Assembly (NCBI GenBank): GCA_024196135.1
Contig: JAMQCK010000006.1
Location: 245,264 to 309,263, forward strand
DNA from: Pleurotus ostreatus/Saccharomyces cerevisiae fusant
Taxonomy: Eukaryota; Opisthokonta
Length of the DNA: 64,000 nt
Reading direction: 5' to 3'
Made by a program: the position numbers and the translations under genes. Positions 11,501 through 23,000 of this stretch are shown one piece after another. The notes under the pieces are model-generated. The model made no database searches and was not told the DNA's origin. It saw only the letters and a list, made by a program, of their open reading frames with translations. Every line of letters begins with the position of its first letter. Position 1 is the first letter of the stretch.

Positions 11501-14364
11501 ACTATGCACTTCACTCTTCGACTCCCTCGACAAGCTCTTGTACAGATCCTTCGCGCTTGCGAATGTCGCTGTCTCCTGCTCACTTCCCGGGCCCCGAGGT
11601 ATCAGATGAGCCGCGAGCCACAGATTTCTGTTCAGGAGCTGTAGGTCCTCGACTGGAAGCGCATGGCGAATGTCGATGGTGATCGGGAGCAGCAGATCCG
11701 TGGAGAGCCGAAGTTCGTTGAGGTCGGGCTGAGATATGGTCTGCAGGAGGTTGTCGACGGAGACGGCGAGCTTGCGAGAAATTTCCCTGACAATGAAAGA
11801 GAACTTCGTAGGCGATATGAAGCACTCTATAGAAATGCCAGTCAGAATGCGAAAGTCGTCCTTGATTCGATGAACAACTCACCATGTAATCCCAAGATCC
11901 GGCCCAGAATCTCGCCACTCTCTTTGTCCGCCGTCGCGCTCTCGAGAAGCTCATCCACCGTCTCATTGAACCAATCGCCGATGGGCACTTTCTCAACTGC
12001 CGCCACAACACTCTGCTCCGCTATCCTGACCAACTCGCGCAGATCCCGCTTCGTCGGCAGCGGCGCGACCGCCTCCAGCAGCAATGGCCACGCCGCCTGC
12101 GCGCCGCGCAGCTTCATGTATGCAACCAGAAGAATGGATGCGTCGCGCAGAAGGGACGTGAGGTGCGAGAATATCAGCGCATCGACGCGTTGACCGATGG
12201 CGCCGTCATTGAGGGTGAAGAGCGTCGGACCAAACACGTCGAGCGTTACAGTGATCGCCGCGACGCTGCGAGACACGGCCTCGGGGTCGGATGACGCAGC
12301 GAAGGCGGCCTCCGCGTTGTCTACGAGAGTGCCAATGATCGAGGAAGCAAGATCGTGGGCGCGTGCTGCCCGTGCGCCGTCCGTGAGGTGATCGAGAAGC
12401 GCATTCAAGGTCGCGACGGCAAGTTTCGTCTGAGAGGCGAGTGCTTGCGTGATACGCTCGCTGAGCAGCGCAAAGGCAACGTCGAAGAACTGCCCTTGCA
12501 ACGCAGCCAGGCCTTCCTTGACGACAATATCCGCGAACATCGATTCCTTGACCGCAAGACTGCCGCTCGTCTGCTCGTCCCATGCGCGGCCAGCTTGTTC
12601 TCGAATGAGGTCCTCGAGCTTCCGCGCTTGCCCCTCGGCGTCTGCTTGATCTTCGAGGGAGGACCATCGCCGTACGCAGAAGGCAAGGCATTCGACGACG
12701 GATGTCAACAGATTCTGTTGCGCAAGCAATCGCTGCTGTGCCAATCCTTTGCTTGAGAGTGAAGGAAGCGCGGACCAGAAGGCCGTGAAGAGGTCGAACA
12801 GCGGCGATAGTGACTCGTCGGGGAACAGGATCTGCACAAGAAGGTCAGACGTGCCTTCAAGTTGTGACTTTACTCACGCACTGTTGAGGGTATAGTGGAA
12901 AGCATAAGCATCACTGTGGGATAACCCTGGACAGGCGAACCACCGCATGCCAGGCCGAGGAAGGTCAGAAGTAGTTGGAACGGGGAATCGTCAGTGCTAG
13001 ACTCTGGTGCCTTGCCCTCCTCCTCTTCAGCTTCGTCTTGCTCCGAGTCGTGGCCTGACGCTGTTGGCTCCCAAGTCTGGGGATATTCTTGGCACTTTAT
13101 GAGCAAATGTGTCGTTCAGCTGGACGTTAAGCATGCTCACCCTGCAAGAAGGATATGAAGGGTCCCCATAGCACGCTTTGAACGTTGCTATCCACTTCGA
13201 TCAAGCTGCTGCGCAGGATGAGGCGAAGGACATCCGGTTCTGATGTGAAAAGACCTGGTAACGACGTGAGGCATCGCACAGAACGGGCATGAAGCTGACA
13301 GACCCTTGCGTGCTTTCAAAGTCGCTTGCAGCAGAGTCCATCCCGCTCTTCGTACTGCAGGTTGATCCTGGCCAAAAGCGTCCTGGTCGGTGGAAAGGCA
13401 CGACCATAACTGGTTCGCATGCAGGAGATCAGACAACTCCTCGTTCTCGGACGGCAAGTGCTCTGGCTGCTCGTGAGTAAGGCAAACATGCAGCAGAATG
13501 CTGACACGCACCAATGATCCAACGAAGGCACCCCAAAGCTCCGACACGCAACCTTGCACGCATGTCTTCGACTGCTTCTGACTCAGACGGATCACTTGTG
13601 GTCAACGCTTGTTCGGCGCTGAACGCGCCGTCGGGGTCGAATATCGCGCGTCTCGGTAGAGGAAGAGTATTCGAGATGTCCACGGCCACGGCGGTGCTGT
13701 CCCATTCGCCACCTTCTACCAGAGCCTTCGTGTATGCCGCCCAGGTCCTAGTGCCCGCGATCGCGACTGACCGATCGACGTCGTGCGCAGCCATGCACCA
13801 GGCGCCCACTATGCGCTCGCGCTGCTCAGGCGTAGCGACTTCATTGATGTGCATGATTATCGTCTCGCGGATATCTTGAGGTTGCAGGAGGGCGGCGTGA
13901 AGCGAAATCGCGAGCATGCGTATTCGACGCGACGAGTGTAGCAGGAGGCCGGGGAGATGGTGTGTCCATACTGGTATGGAGGCAAGGATGGCTGCGTGTG
14001 CTTCTTCATCTTCACCGCACTTGTCGACCCAGTTCGTGCGCAAGTCTTCCAGCGCCTTGATCTTCGTCGGCCATGCCTTCTTGTTCAGGTTGCGAAGTAC
14101 GACGACAAGATGGGGAGGGAGGGTACCGAGCAGCCCACTCGTCTCTAGGGGGTCGCGCTGAGCGGGCTGCGGCTTTGTTGGGGGAATGTACTGCTTCTGG
14201 CGCGGCTGGGTCTTCAGCTCCTTGCGCTCCTTCTTCGTCAGCTTCGGACCTTGCTTGCTCGGCGGTGCTGGCGGCGGCGGAGCTGCTCCTCCTTTGCCCG
14301 CAGCCTTTCGCGCATTCTTCTTCCTCGTTCCTGACGATGCGGAGGATTTCGTGGGTTTTGGCAT
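8567..14364 (-). CDS. LTN1: E3 ubiquitin ligase listerin (Ltn1/Rkr1)
   Basis: E3 of the ribosome-associated quality-control complex. It ubiquitylates stalled nascent chains on 60S subunits together with Rqc2/NEMF. The ATG at 14362-14364 starts a basic, proline-rich N-terminus (MPKPTKSSASSGTRKKNARK) followed by the conserved segment SGLLGTLPPHLVVVLRNLNK and NKKAWPTKIKALEDL. A very long HEAT/ARM-like helical body spans about a dozen short introns. Near the 3' end is the RWD-like segment IPADWPLHKIEMRDVKTVGV. The C-terminal RING reads VECAICYS, then VMDGSLPKKPCKTCKNRFH, then WFNTSHSSSCPLCRSNIF and TAA at 8567-8569. Introns interrupt the RING twice. Size, about 1,700 residues, fits fungal Ltn1. 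It is divergent from the gene at 15230 and in tandem with TRL1. Confidence 0.94.
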
Positions 14365-15229
14365 CGCCGAACGCGATGGCGGGAGTCAAGATGAGTAGGC
14401 GCCACAAATATTATCGATGACGGAATAGGCGCGAAGGCCCGTGATCCGAGGCGTATCCGGAAAAGGAAGGCCTTGTTCTCTGCTCAATTAGCCCTCGGAA
14501 TGGTCGTATCATTTCGTCTTGCGGTGATGATAGAACAAATTGCTTGCTCGTACACACTTGCTATCCTGCAGACTATAAGACGATACATGAGCAAACACAA
14601 GGCATCCTCTTCCGCACGTCGACCTGAACTTTGCAGCAAGTAAGGGTATAGACACCAATCCGTTTCCTCGATCAAAAGCTCGAATTCTCAATGCAAGCTC
14701 TTGTTCCATTCTCTCAGGGGCAAAAGAACAACCAGGCTTTGCCGTCATTGACCCTCCACAAAGCCTCAACGGGTTGCAGCACAATTTCGTGTCGCGTCAC
14801 GCCGGCAATTGCTGCCTTCCTCATCGTTCGTGAAGGCTTATTTGTGCAGAAAAAGCGACCTCCATGGTGAAACAGTCAGCGCCATACGCACAGGATATGT
14901 TCTTTCCCCAAACTGGCGGGGCGCCTCGGCCGTCGCTCGCTAAATGCCGAGGCGCTCGAAGTTGAACATTGAAGAGGTAACGTGACCGCACGCGACTTTG
15001 TTTCTACCGTCATGTGCTCTGCCTTTGTTCCCAAAGGAGCATCGCCAAGCGGGCCCAGGCAGGCCCTCCCGTTCTTTCCCTTGTTCTCTCATCTCAGAGA
15101 TCGGTCTTGACGTGCGCTGTGTAATTTGCTGTGAGCACCTCTCTTTTTTACTCCTTTATTACACTTCACTAAACGAAATCACAACAAGGCTTACACTGGT
15201 AGCGAGGGACTTGAGATCTTGTATCGAAG
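14365..15229. other. Divergent promoter region between LTN1 and the 15230 gene, with a stem-loop
   Basis: No credible coding sequence. It contains a perfect 10-bp inverted repeat, GCGCCTCGGC (14921-14930) and GCCGAGGCGC (14946-14955), with a 15-nt loop. The rest presumably holds the two 5' ends. Confidence 0.5.
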
Positions 15230-17381
15230 ATGGCCGCTCCAATGCCAACAGAAGATGGGCCCGCACGCCCACGTGTGAGTACTGCTCTGCATTCAATCAT
15301 TCGTTGAGCTTACTCGAGGCGCCCTCTTTACTCTAGTTTGCGAAGATCAAGGTTGCGATGACCAGATGGGCCACACAATATAAGGAGGCAGAGACAGAAG
15401 CCGCGCGGGCCATAAGAAATTTTGAGAAAGCGTTCAGCAAGTACTACCAACAGACTAGAGGTAAGCCGCCCTCACAAATATTTTACTTTCGCCACTAAAT
15501 ATGGACACTACGTCTCCGTTGATGCTATTGATACGGTTCAACAGAGAGTAAAAAAGGAGGGCTTGACAAAGAGTCCAGAGCCACGATGCATCTGCGTGCC
15601 CCCAGTGTTCCTCTCAGATGGTTCGTCAAATATATCATAGGTGAGAGGCCCGCAACTATCTAGCAGACCGCTTAGCTTATCCTCCGGACTTCCTATTTCC
15701 CCCCTCCAGAGTGCGAATACGCACGGGCAATCCAGAAAGGGGTCTTCGTCACCCACGCGGCCACCACGGTGAAGCATATGTGCTTCTTACTCGACTACAT
15801 GTACCAGAATGGCCACCTTGCCGAAGACGAGCGCGAGAGCGCGCTGGAAGATGTGCTGTACGCGCAGCATCTTTTGCGGACCGTCCGGGCATACATGACG
15901 CTCTACACGCTCTTCAGGAGCGCTTTCGTCGATCCGAAAACCAATACCGTACGCTTGGGCCCGCGTAGATGGTACGTGCAGGTGCTTGTGCATGATGTAC
16001 GAGCAGACTGCCTAATCGTTGGGCGAACGGGGAACCCGGACGAGTATGATGATGGTAAGCGCGCTGGCTCCTTTCTCCAGACACGACTGATTAGCATCAC
16101 AGTAGTGGATGGTGAAGCCCTCCCGCGGGATCCGCTCAAGATATGCATCCCGAAGGCGGCCAGTATCCTCATCCAGCCCACGGATACGATCCGCGGTGAT
16201 CTATATCGCATCGACGACGACCACTTTGTCTTTGGAAACCTCACGTACGTATCGCGCTCTGCTTGTCTATCGCACCGGAGTGCTTGCATGTTATCCCCTG
16301 ATCCCTTCGACCTTTTTGTACCATCTTCAGTCCACTCATTTACTAATCCAGATCCATCGAGCCCTTCGATGTTGATCACAAGCCCCCCGCCTTCTACATC
16401 ATCGAAAGACCAACGCTCACCACCTTCGCCGCTCCTCTCTCCGATCCCTTGCGAGCGCGCACGCTCGACCCCGCATTCCTCGTCGGTCCCGATAGCAGGG
16501 CGTACACGGTACCGGAAAGCATCATTCCCACTCGTGACACCACCTCCGAAGTCATCTATATTGACGACCTCACGCATAATGGCCCCACCGGTGGCAGCCT
16601 AGCGCTCGCCCGTACCCCCTGGACACCCTCTGTGAACAGCCGTACAAGCCCGCCCACCCGCTTCGGCGACGGTACCACCTCCCGCGCGCCCTTCGCCACC
16701 AACTACGACGCCTACGAGATTCAGCTGGCCCCGGACGAAGTCCTCGACCATCACCCCGCCGCGCTCGCCCCGCGCTTCTACATCTACGGCCCCGACGGCC
16801 TCCCGCGGCACCACATGCGCCACGACAACGCGCCCAAGAACGACGAGTCTGGGTCAAAGAACGGCGAGGCCGACACCATCCTCCCGCACGCCGACGTGAC
16901 GTACCAGCGGCTGCGCGCGCGCCTGCTCGCGCTTGCGAGCCCGTTCGGCACGCCCGCGCGCATCGTGTACCCCAAGGGCGTCAGTATAAAGCTGCCAGGG
17001 CCAGACTACGACGTCGCGCGCGCGGCCGGGCTTATGGGCGAAGCGGGCTCGGAAGGGCACGACTTGCACGGGTGGGGAACCGGCACTGTATCTACCGAAC
17101 GCGCTGCCGCCTCATCTGGCATCCCGCCCAATGGGGCCCCCATCCCTCAAGACCACATCGCTCGCATCGTCTTCAACATGGCACCCTTCAACGAGGCCTG
17201 GTATAAGGCTCGGGAGTCCATCTTCGAAGACCGTCCTGAGGTGCGTACATGATGTCGTGTCAGCTAGTGCCCTCAATCGCGGGCAGGGACTAGCTTGTCC
17301 GCTCGAGAGCCAAGCCTCCGACCACTGTTCTTACTATCCGTCCAGAATTACGCCAAATTCGTGCAGCATTGGAGGACGTGA
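15230..17381 (+). CDS. Unrecognised multi-exon protein, conserved-looking
   Basis: I do not recognise a named family. The model starts MAAPMPTEDGPARPR (15230-15274). It continues through phase-compatible exons FAKIKVAMTRWATQY, RESKKGGLDKESRATMHL and ECEYARAIQKGVFVTHAATT. Then follow HMCFLLDYMYQNGHLAEDE and a beta-rich part (RWYVQVLVHDVRADCLIVG; IDDDHFVFGNLT; PPAFYIIERPTLTTFAAPL). A long last-but-one exon ends FNEAWYKARESIFEDRPE, and a terminal mini-exon NYAKFVQHWRT ends with TGA at 17379-17381. All junctions keep frame and use GT-AG, which argues for a real gene of about 550 residues. No signal peptide or membrane segment is visible. No function can be assigned. Confidence 0.75.
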
Positions 17382-17718
17382 GGTAGGGACCGAAGTCGAT
17401 TCTTGCGTGTGGGGGGAAAGGGGCTCGAGTACGGTCGATATTCAGAGCTAAGTTCGAGATAGATACAACATCTTTGTCATTGTAGCGACACCTTCGGTGA
17501 ATCCGAGGTAAACCTCGTAATACAGCTTGCCGTGAAAAAAGACTACTCGATCGCGAGACATATTGCTTTGCTAGATCGAACACAACGGCTACAGCCCTTG
17601 CCAAAATGCCTGCGCGTCCGTCGCTTGTCCGCGCCAACGGCCCGGGCTGGAATTAGTTGCACCTTGAGCCTCAGTGAATCGCCCCGCATTGCGGCTATCA
17701 AGATCTGACATTACAAGG
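17382..17718. other. Short region between convergent stop codons
   Basis: About 340 bp between the stops of the 15230 gene and F-box protein A. It holds a small perfect hairpin near 17500 (CGAGGT and ACCTCG arms, two-base loop). Nothing else was recognised. Confidence 0.4.
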
Positions 17719-19188
17719 TCAGTGATACGCAGGAAGAACACTCAGAAAAGCATACATATCCATCCAATCCGAGGGAAACTCCTGAAAGTGCTTCTCGACG
17801 GAGTGCGAACCCCTCCATTCGGACAAGGTCAGCGCACAGACATCATCCCCCAGCACGTCCTTCGCGACGCGCATGACGAAGTCTGGCACAGGTGTCTTAT
17901 GCGGTACGGACATCTCGACGGAGCGCAAGGAGCGATACCCCTGGTCCAGGAGGCACTTGGCAACGTGCAGTACGCGCCGATAATAGGCCACAGACCCGTC
18001 CTGGCCTGAGTAGGGCCACGGGACGATATGGAGAACAGCGAGCTGCGGGAGGATTTTCGAGGCGTCTTCTGCGAGGAGTGCAAATATATCCGTCGGAGGG
18101 GCCCCTTGGCATCGAAGCGCGAGGACGCGCAGCGCGGGGCATGAGAGAAGGATCTCATGCAGACGATGGTCCCCCATCTCATCGACACCACACTCCGTAC
18201 TGAGCGTCGTGAGCGTCGCGAGCCCGGAGCGCCTCACGTAGGCGAGGAGGTGATTATTGTCGTAAACGTTGATGCGCAGCTTCTCGAGCGCAGGCGCCTC
18301 AATGCTCTGCAGACATGAGCTCGTCAAGCCCCCATGTGACAAGACTCGTAGGTGGGACATCGGACAGACGGGTAATTGCCTACTCGTCCGAAGATTGTCT
18401 CCAGGGTGCTGGTCCGCCAGGACCTCGCAGATTTCAAGGTTGGGCATGTAAGACAAGAGGAATTGACCCCCATCGGCATACGCTGTACCTCGATAGCGGG
18501 TTATTTGCGACCATGGCAGGACATGCGCCAGCGCTCCCGTTACGGACGCGTCGAGCTCAAGATGACGGAGACCTGACGCACTCAGAACGGGCGCCAGGCA
18601 TAGTAGGTCGACGACGAAGGAATCAACACGAAAGCGCTTGAGGAGCGGCATCGGTACCTGGGATACCCCCAATGGCAGTGAGGCCCTAGCAGCCTCTGCC
18701 AACAGCTCGATTCCGCTAAAAGCAACATCGACATGCCTCCAGCGGGAGTGATGATCCCAGATCAGCTCTAGGACCGGTCGCCAACTTACTTTTTCGAAAT
18801 CTCCGATATATATGTCGAGCGGATGGTCGTGAGAGTTGTCCAAGTAGCGTCCGAGCACCGTGCAGGTCAGCGCTATGCGAGATTCTTCCAGATGTCCTTT
18901 TAGCACGGAATTGCTCAACGCGCTCGCCTTGATCCTGCACCAGAGAGATGACTGATCCTGCGCTACGTCGCGCCAGCGCTGGCACACATGAAGGAGTGTC
19001 CATATCGGATCGCTGGCCACCGGATCGAGGTGTCGATTGCCTCGATAGTAGATAAACACCATGCTGAGCAGCTCCGAGGGGAGGGAGCAGATGTGAGGGG
19101 CATGGACCGAGCCATGATGATCGTGTAGCTGGGAGATCTCTGGCAAGCTAATTGGCTGCTGATCTATCGTTCGATCGCGTGTCGACAT
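17719..19188 (-). CDS. F-box/LRR-type protein A
   Basis: Predicted substrate receptor of an SCF (Skp1-Cullin-F-box) ubiquitin ligase. It is a single open frame of 489 residues from an ATG at 19186-19188. The F-box lies near residues 30-80: ICSLPSELLSMVFIYYRG, then LLHVCQRWRDVAQDQSSLWC. The rest has leucine-rich repeat character with recurring PxLxxLxxx and CPALRVLALRCQG segments. It is clearly paralogous to the genes at 28500 and 30736, sharing DPIWTLLHVCQRWRD, DNSHDHPLDI, LLSYMPNLE and CPALRVL. The 5' leader appears to contain a short intron ending at CCTACAG just upstream of the ATG. The target is unknown. Confidence 0.88.
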   Translation of the reverse strand: MSTRDRTIDQQPISLPEISQLHDHHGSVHAPHICSLPSELLSMVFIYYRGNRHLDPVASDPIWTLLHVCQRWRDVAQDQSSLWCRIKASALSNSVLKGHLEESRIALTCTVLGRYLDNSHDHPLDIYIGDFEKVSWRPVLELIWDHHSRWRHVDVAFSGIELLAEAARASLPLGVSQVPMPLLKRFRVDSFVVDLLCLAPVLSASGLRHLELDASVTGALAHVLPWSQITRYRGTAYADGGQFLLSYMPNLEICEVLADQHPGDNLRTSRQLPVCPMSHLRVLSHGGLTSSCLQSIEAPALEKLRINVYDNNHLLAYVRRSGLATLTTLSTECGVDEMGDHRLHEILLSCPALRVLALRCQGAPPTDIFALLAEDASKILPQLAVLHIVPWPYSGQDGSVAYYRRVLHVAKCLLDQGYRSLRSVEMSVPHKTPVPDFVMRVAKDVLGDDVCALTLSEWRGSHSVEKHFQEFPSDWMDMYAFLSVLPAYH

Positions 19189-19888
19189 CCGATCCCTGTA
19201 GGCAGCTCATCGTCAGTCTTGGAGGCCATGCCATTCGACTGTTAACTCACCTCAGAAACTCGGGGTGGATCGGAAGATGGTGGGAGGAGGCGAGTTACGT
19301 TGGTCACTGATGGTTGCCATGTAACTGGGTTTTCCACGCTCATCGCAATTGAAGGAACCGCTTGAACACACGCGGAGTCCGTCATAGACAACGGACAATA
19401 TACTGAAGAATTCTAGCAGAGGTACCCACCTGTGGGCTAGCGCGTTCTACAGCAGCTTGGTCACATACCCTGTCAAGCTGAACCCCGCCTGCCCCTCGAA
19501 CTGTACAGCGGGACCAATTATCGTCGGCAATCGCCGGACAATGTTCGAATCAGCCGACTTTGATTCACTGCAGGCAGAGCCAGACCAGGAGTGTCCGTAG
19601 GCAAGCATAGAGGGTCTGCCACACAAGCTTGCGCATCACACCCCAATTGTATTGGGCTTCACAGCTGGTATCCGCGTCGTAGCAAAATTGAAACAGATGA
19701 GTAACAATGCTGGAACGATATCTACAGCACTAGTATGCACTACGAGAACTGCTCGCCTAGGTACAACAACTATTCGTACATGCGTCGGATGGGTCATACA
19801 ACAGCGAACGTCTATATCCTCATCCTCTTCATCCTCTTTTTTCGCTTCCCGCCATCACCTCCGTTGCAGCTGCCTAGTATATTGACGA
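19189..19888. other. Intergenic region upstream of F-box A and downstream of the aldehyde dehydrogenase
   Basis: Contains the probable spliced 5' leader of F-box A next to its start. Toward 19.9 kb it grades into the 3' flank of the aldehyde dehydrogenase. No coding sequence was recognised. Confidence 0.4.
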
Positions 19889-19978
19889 CCTGCTGTCCGT
19901 CTTCACAGCCGCCTGCTTCTCCGCGCTCGCAGCCGCCTGCTGCCCGCGTTCACAACCGCCTGCTGCCCGCGCTCACAA
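19889..19978. repeat. Minisatellite, 23-nt unit, 3' flank of aldehyde dehydrogenase
   Basis: About four tandem copies of a 23-nt unit resembling CCGCCTGCTGCCCGCG followed by YTCACAA; the last two differ at a single position. It lies just past the dehydrogenase stop codon, so it may be in its 3' UTR. Confidence 0.8.
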
Positions 19979-20036
19979 CCGCGCCCTGTCCTCAGTCAGC
20001 CTCGCCCCATCCGCACCTGCGACTACTCACCGACAC

Positions 20037-23000
20037 TCACTTGCCCACGAGCACCTTCTGGTGCACGCTCTTCGGGCGCGTCACCTGGTCGAAGCCTGGA
20101 AATGGGTGTCAGCGATGCCATTCGGACCGCCAACGGGGACGATAATCGGGACGCCGGTGGGGACGACAATCGGGACGCCAGCGGGGACGACAATCGGGAG
20201 GCCGGCGGGTGACGACAATCGGGACGCCACTCAACGAACACAAACAGAGGAATGAACTCTCACTCACCCAACTTGCTCAAACTAACCCCCCTTCCCGAGT
20301 CCTTCACGCCCACCCAGGCGAGCGCGGGGTCGAGGTAGTCGGCACTAAATGGAATCTTCGTCAGCACTCGGATCGTCACTTTGATTTGCTTTCTGGTCCT
20401 CCGCCTCCGCGCCACAGCCTGGTCCTCTGCCTCTGCGCAACAGAAAGTCTAGTACTCACCGATTCTGGAACACGGTCCCCGCCTCCACCTGCGGCTCGAG
20501 CGCGTCAAACGCCGCCGCGTCGTTCGTCCAGATGGACGCCGTGAGGCCGTAGCTGGAAAGATAGTCAGCGTGTGTTCTATCGACCTGCGCTGCGCCGCCT
20601 TGGAGTTATCGAAAACAGTGGCAGACGCCGAGAGGGCGACCGCCTCGCCGTGACCTCCAACGAGCGCATCGCCGTGTTTGACAACGAGCGCATCGCCGTG
20701 TTTGACAACGAGCGCATCGTCGTTTCCTCCAACGAGCGCATCGCCGTAACCTCCGACAAGCGCTTCCGTGACCGCCAACGAACTTCACTCACCGACTGTC
20801 ATTCATCGCCTTCACCGCCTCCGCGTCATCCGCGACCTTCAAGATGGGCACGACAGGGCCGAAGGTTTCTTCCTTCAAGGATCATCAGTACCGCCTCGCT
20901 GTCGTACCCGCGCCAGCCTCGCTATCGTACCCGCGCCAGCCTCGCTATCGTACCCGCGCCAGCCTCGCCCGAGGCGGGGGCGAAGACCGCGACAGCGACG
21001 AGGGCGAAGACGGCAACAGCAACGGAGGCGAACACCGCACCAGCGAGGGTCCCTGGCAAAAGATACAAGAAGGCACCTACCTTCACCACGTCCATCTCCG
21101 CATTGACATTGACCAGCACTTGCGGGGCGACATACGCGCCCTTGGGGTCCGCCGCAGCCGGGACGAGCTCGGAGGGGATGAGGGGGGTGGCGCCGGCGGA
21201 GACTAAAAGGTGCATTCAGTCGACGTATCTTCGCGCAAGATAGCCAGTTTTTTTTTGTGTCCCGTTGACAGCCAGGTCCCTCCTGCTAAGGTCAGGAACC
21301 GACGCTCCCGGCGTTGAGCGCCAACCCTCAGCTTGGTGGGCCGTGGACCCACACAACGAGATTCAAGAGGATGGAACTTCACTCACCCGCATCCGCAACC
21401 TGCTTCTCGATCCGCTTCTTCGCCGCGTTGCTGATGACGGGGCCGAGGTTGACTGGGAGGGCGTCAGCTTTTGCCCATACTCTCGATCATCCCAATCTCT
21501 ATTGTCCGTCGCATCATCGATCCATCCCTCCCCCAGTCGCAACATCGACCCATCCTCCCCCAGTCGTAACATCGACCCATCCCTGGCTTTTACCCCAGTC
21601 GCAACATCGACATCAAGTCGGAGAGCAAGGCCGTATGGAAAGAAGATGTCATGAATCGGAAATCCCACTCACCCCCCTCCGCCTTCGGATCCCCCAACTT
21701 GTACTCCTTCTTCACAAACTCGGCGAACTGCGCCACAAACGCGTCGTAGAGAGAGGCGTGCACGTAGATGCGCTGAGGGAGGGGTGAGCGTTCGTTGTAG
21801 GGATGGGGTTGGTATTCGATTTGGGGACGAGGTTAATATTTTCCTCTGTTCACGTAGGTGTTCGATGGTCGGATGAAACGAACGACGACGGTCGGATGAA
21901 ACGAACGACAACGGTCGAATAGAACGAACGACAACGGTCGGGTGAAACGAACGTCAAAGGCAGCCACGATGGGAAAATATCCGACATGAAACCCATCCAC
22001 TCACCTCCACCGCACAACAGCTCTGCCCCGAGTTGTAGATCGCCGCGTCGACGAGCTCGGGCACCACGAAGCTCAGATCGGCGTCCTCGCGCACATACGC
22101 CGGATCCTTCCCGCCGAGCTCGAGTCCGACGGACTTGAGGCCAACTTCGCCAGGGTCCTCCCCATACGCCGCCGCCACGCGCGCGACCTCGCGCCCGCCC
22201 GCGACGGAGCCGGTGAAGGAGATGTACCTGTGCGTTCGTCGTTAGCTTTCTCTTCCTGTGCGCTCATTATGAGCTTTCTCTTCCTGTCTCCTTTGAGCCT
22301 GCCTTGTCTCCTTCAAGCCTGCCGCAGAGCGACAGGACAGGGCCTTCGACGAAGACTGATGCGGGCAGGAATGGGAAGTGTGGAGGAAGAAAAACTTCTG
22401 GAACTCAACCACTCACCCGACCCCCGGATGCCTGACCGCCTTCGCGACGAGGCCCGGCGTGAGGTGCTGGACGGTGAATATGTCGGCTGGAGGAGGGGGT
22501 CAGCGTTCGATTCTACCCTGTCTCCCTTACATTTTGATCCTCAGTCGTTTAAGGTCCAGAGCAGAGGTGATGATAGGACTGAGATGCGGGCGAGCGGAAG
22601 AAGGCGTCCAAGGGAAGGGAAAGCAGGCGTCCAAGGAAAGAAAAAGCAAGTAACGATGAAAGATGAAAAGTACACAAAAAGAAAAAGTACACAAAAAGCA
22701 AGTAACGATAAAAAAAACGATAATCCCCACTCACCCAAATCCGGACTAGCCTTCGCCCAGAACTCCGCCAACCGCTCGCCCACAAGCGGCGTCTGCGGCG
22801 ACGGCTTGAGCACGACGGCGTTGCCCGCGAGCAGGGCCGGCACGAGCGCGTTCACGGTGGTGAGGTAGGGGTAGCTGGGGAGGGGTTGGTGAGTTGTGGT
22901 GGATTGTGAGTTAGAGGATGTGGAGGAGGGGTAAGTTTCGTGAAGTGCGCGGTGTTGTGGAGGAGGGAAGGGAGGCGGCCCGGAAGTAATGCAGTGGTGG

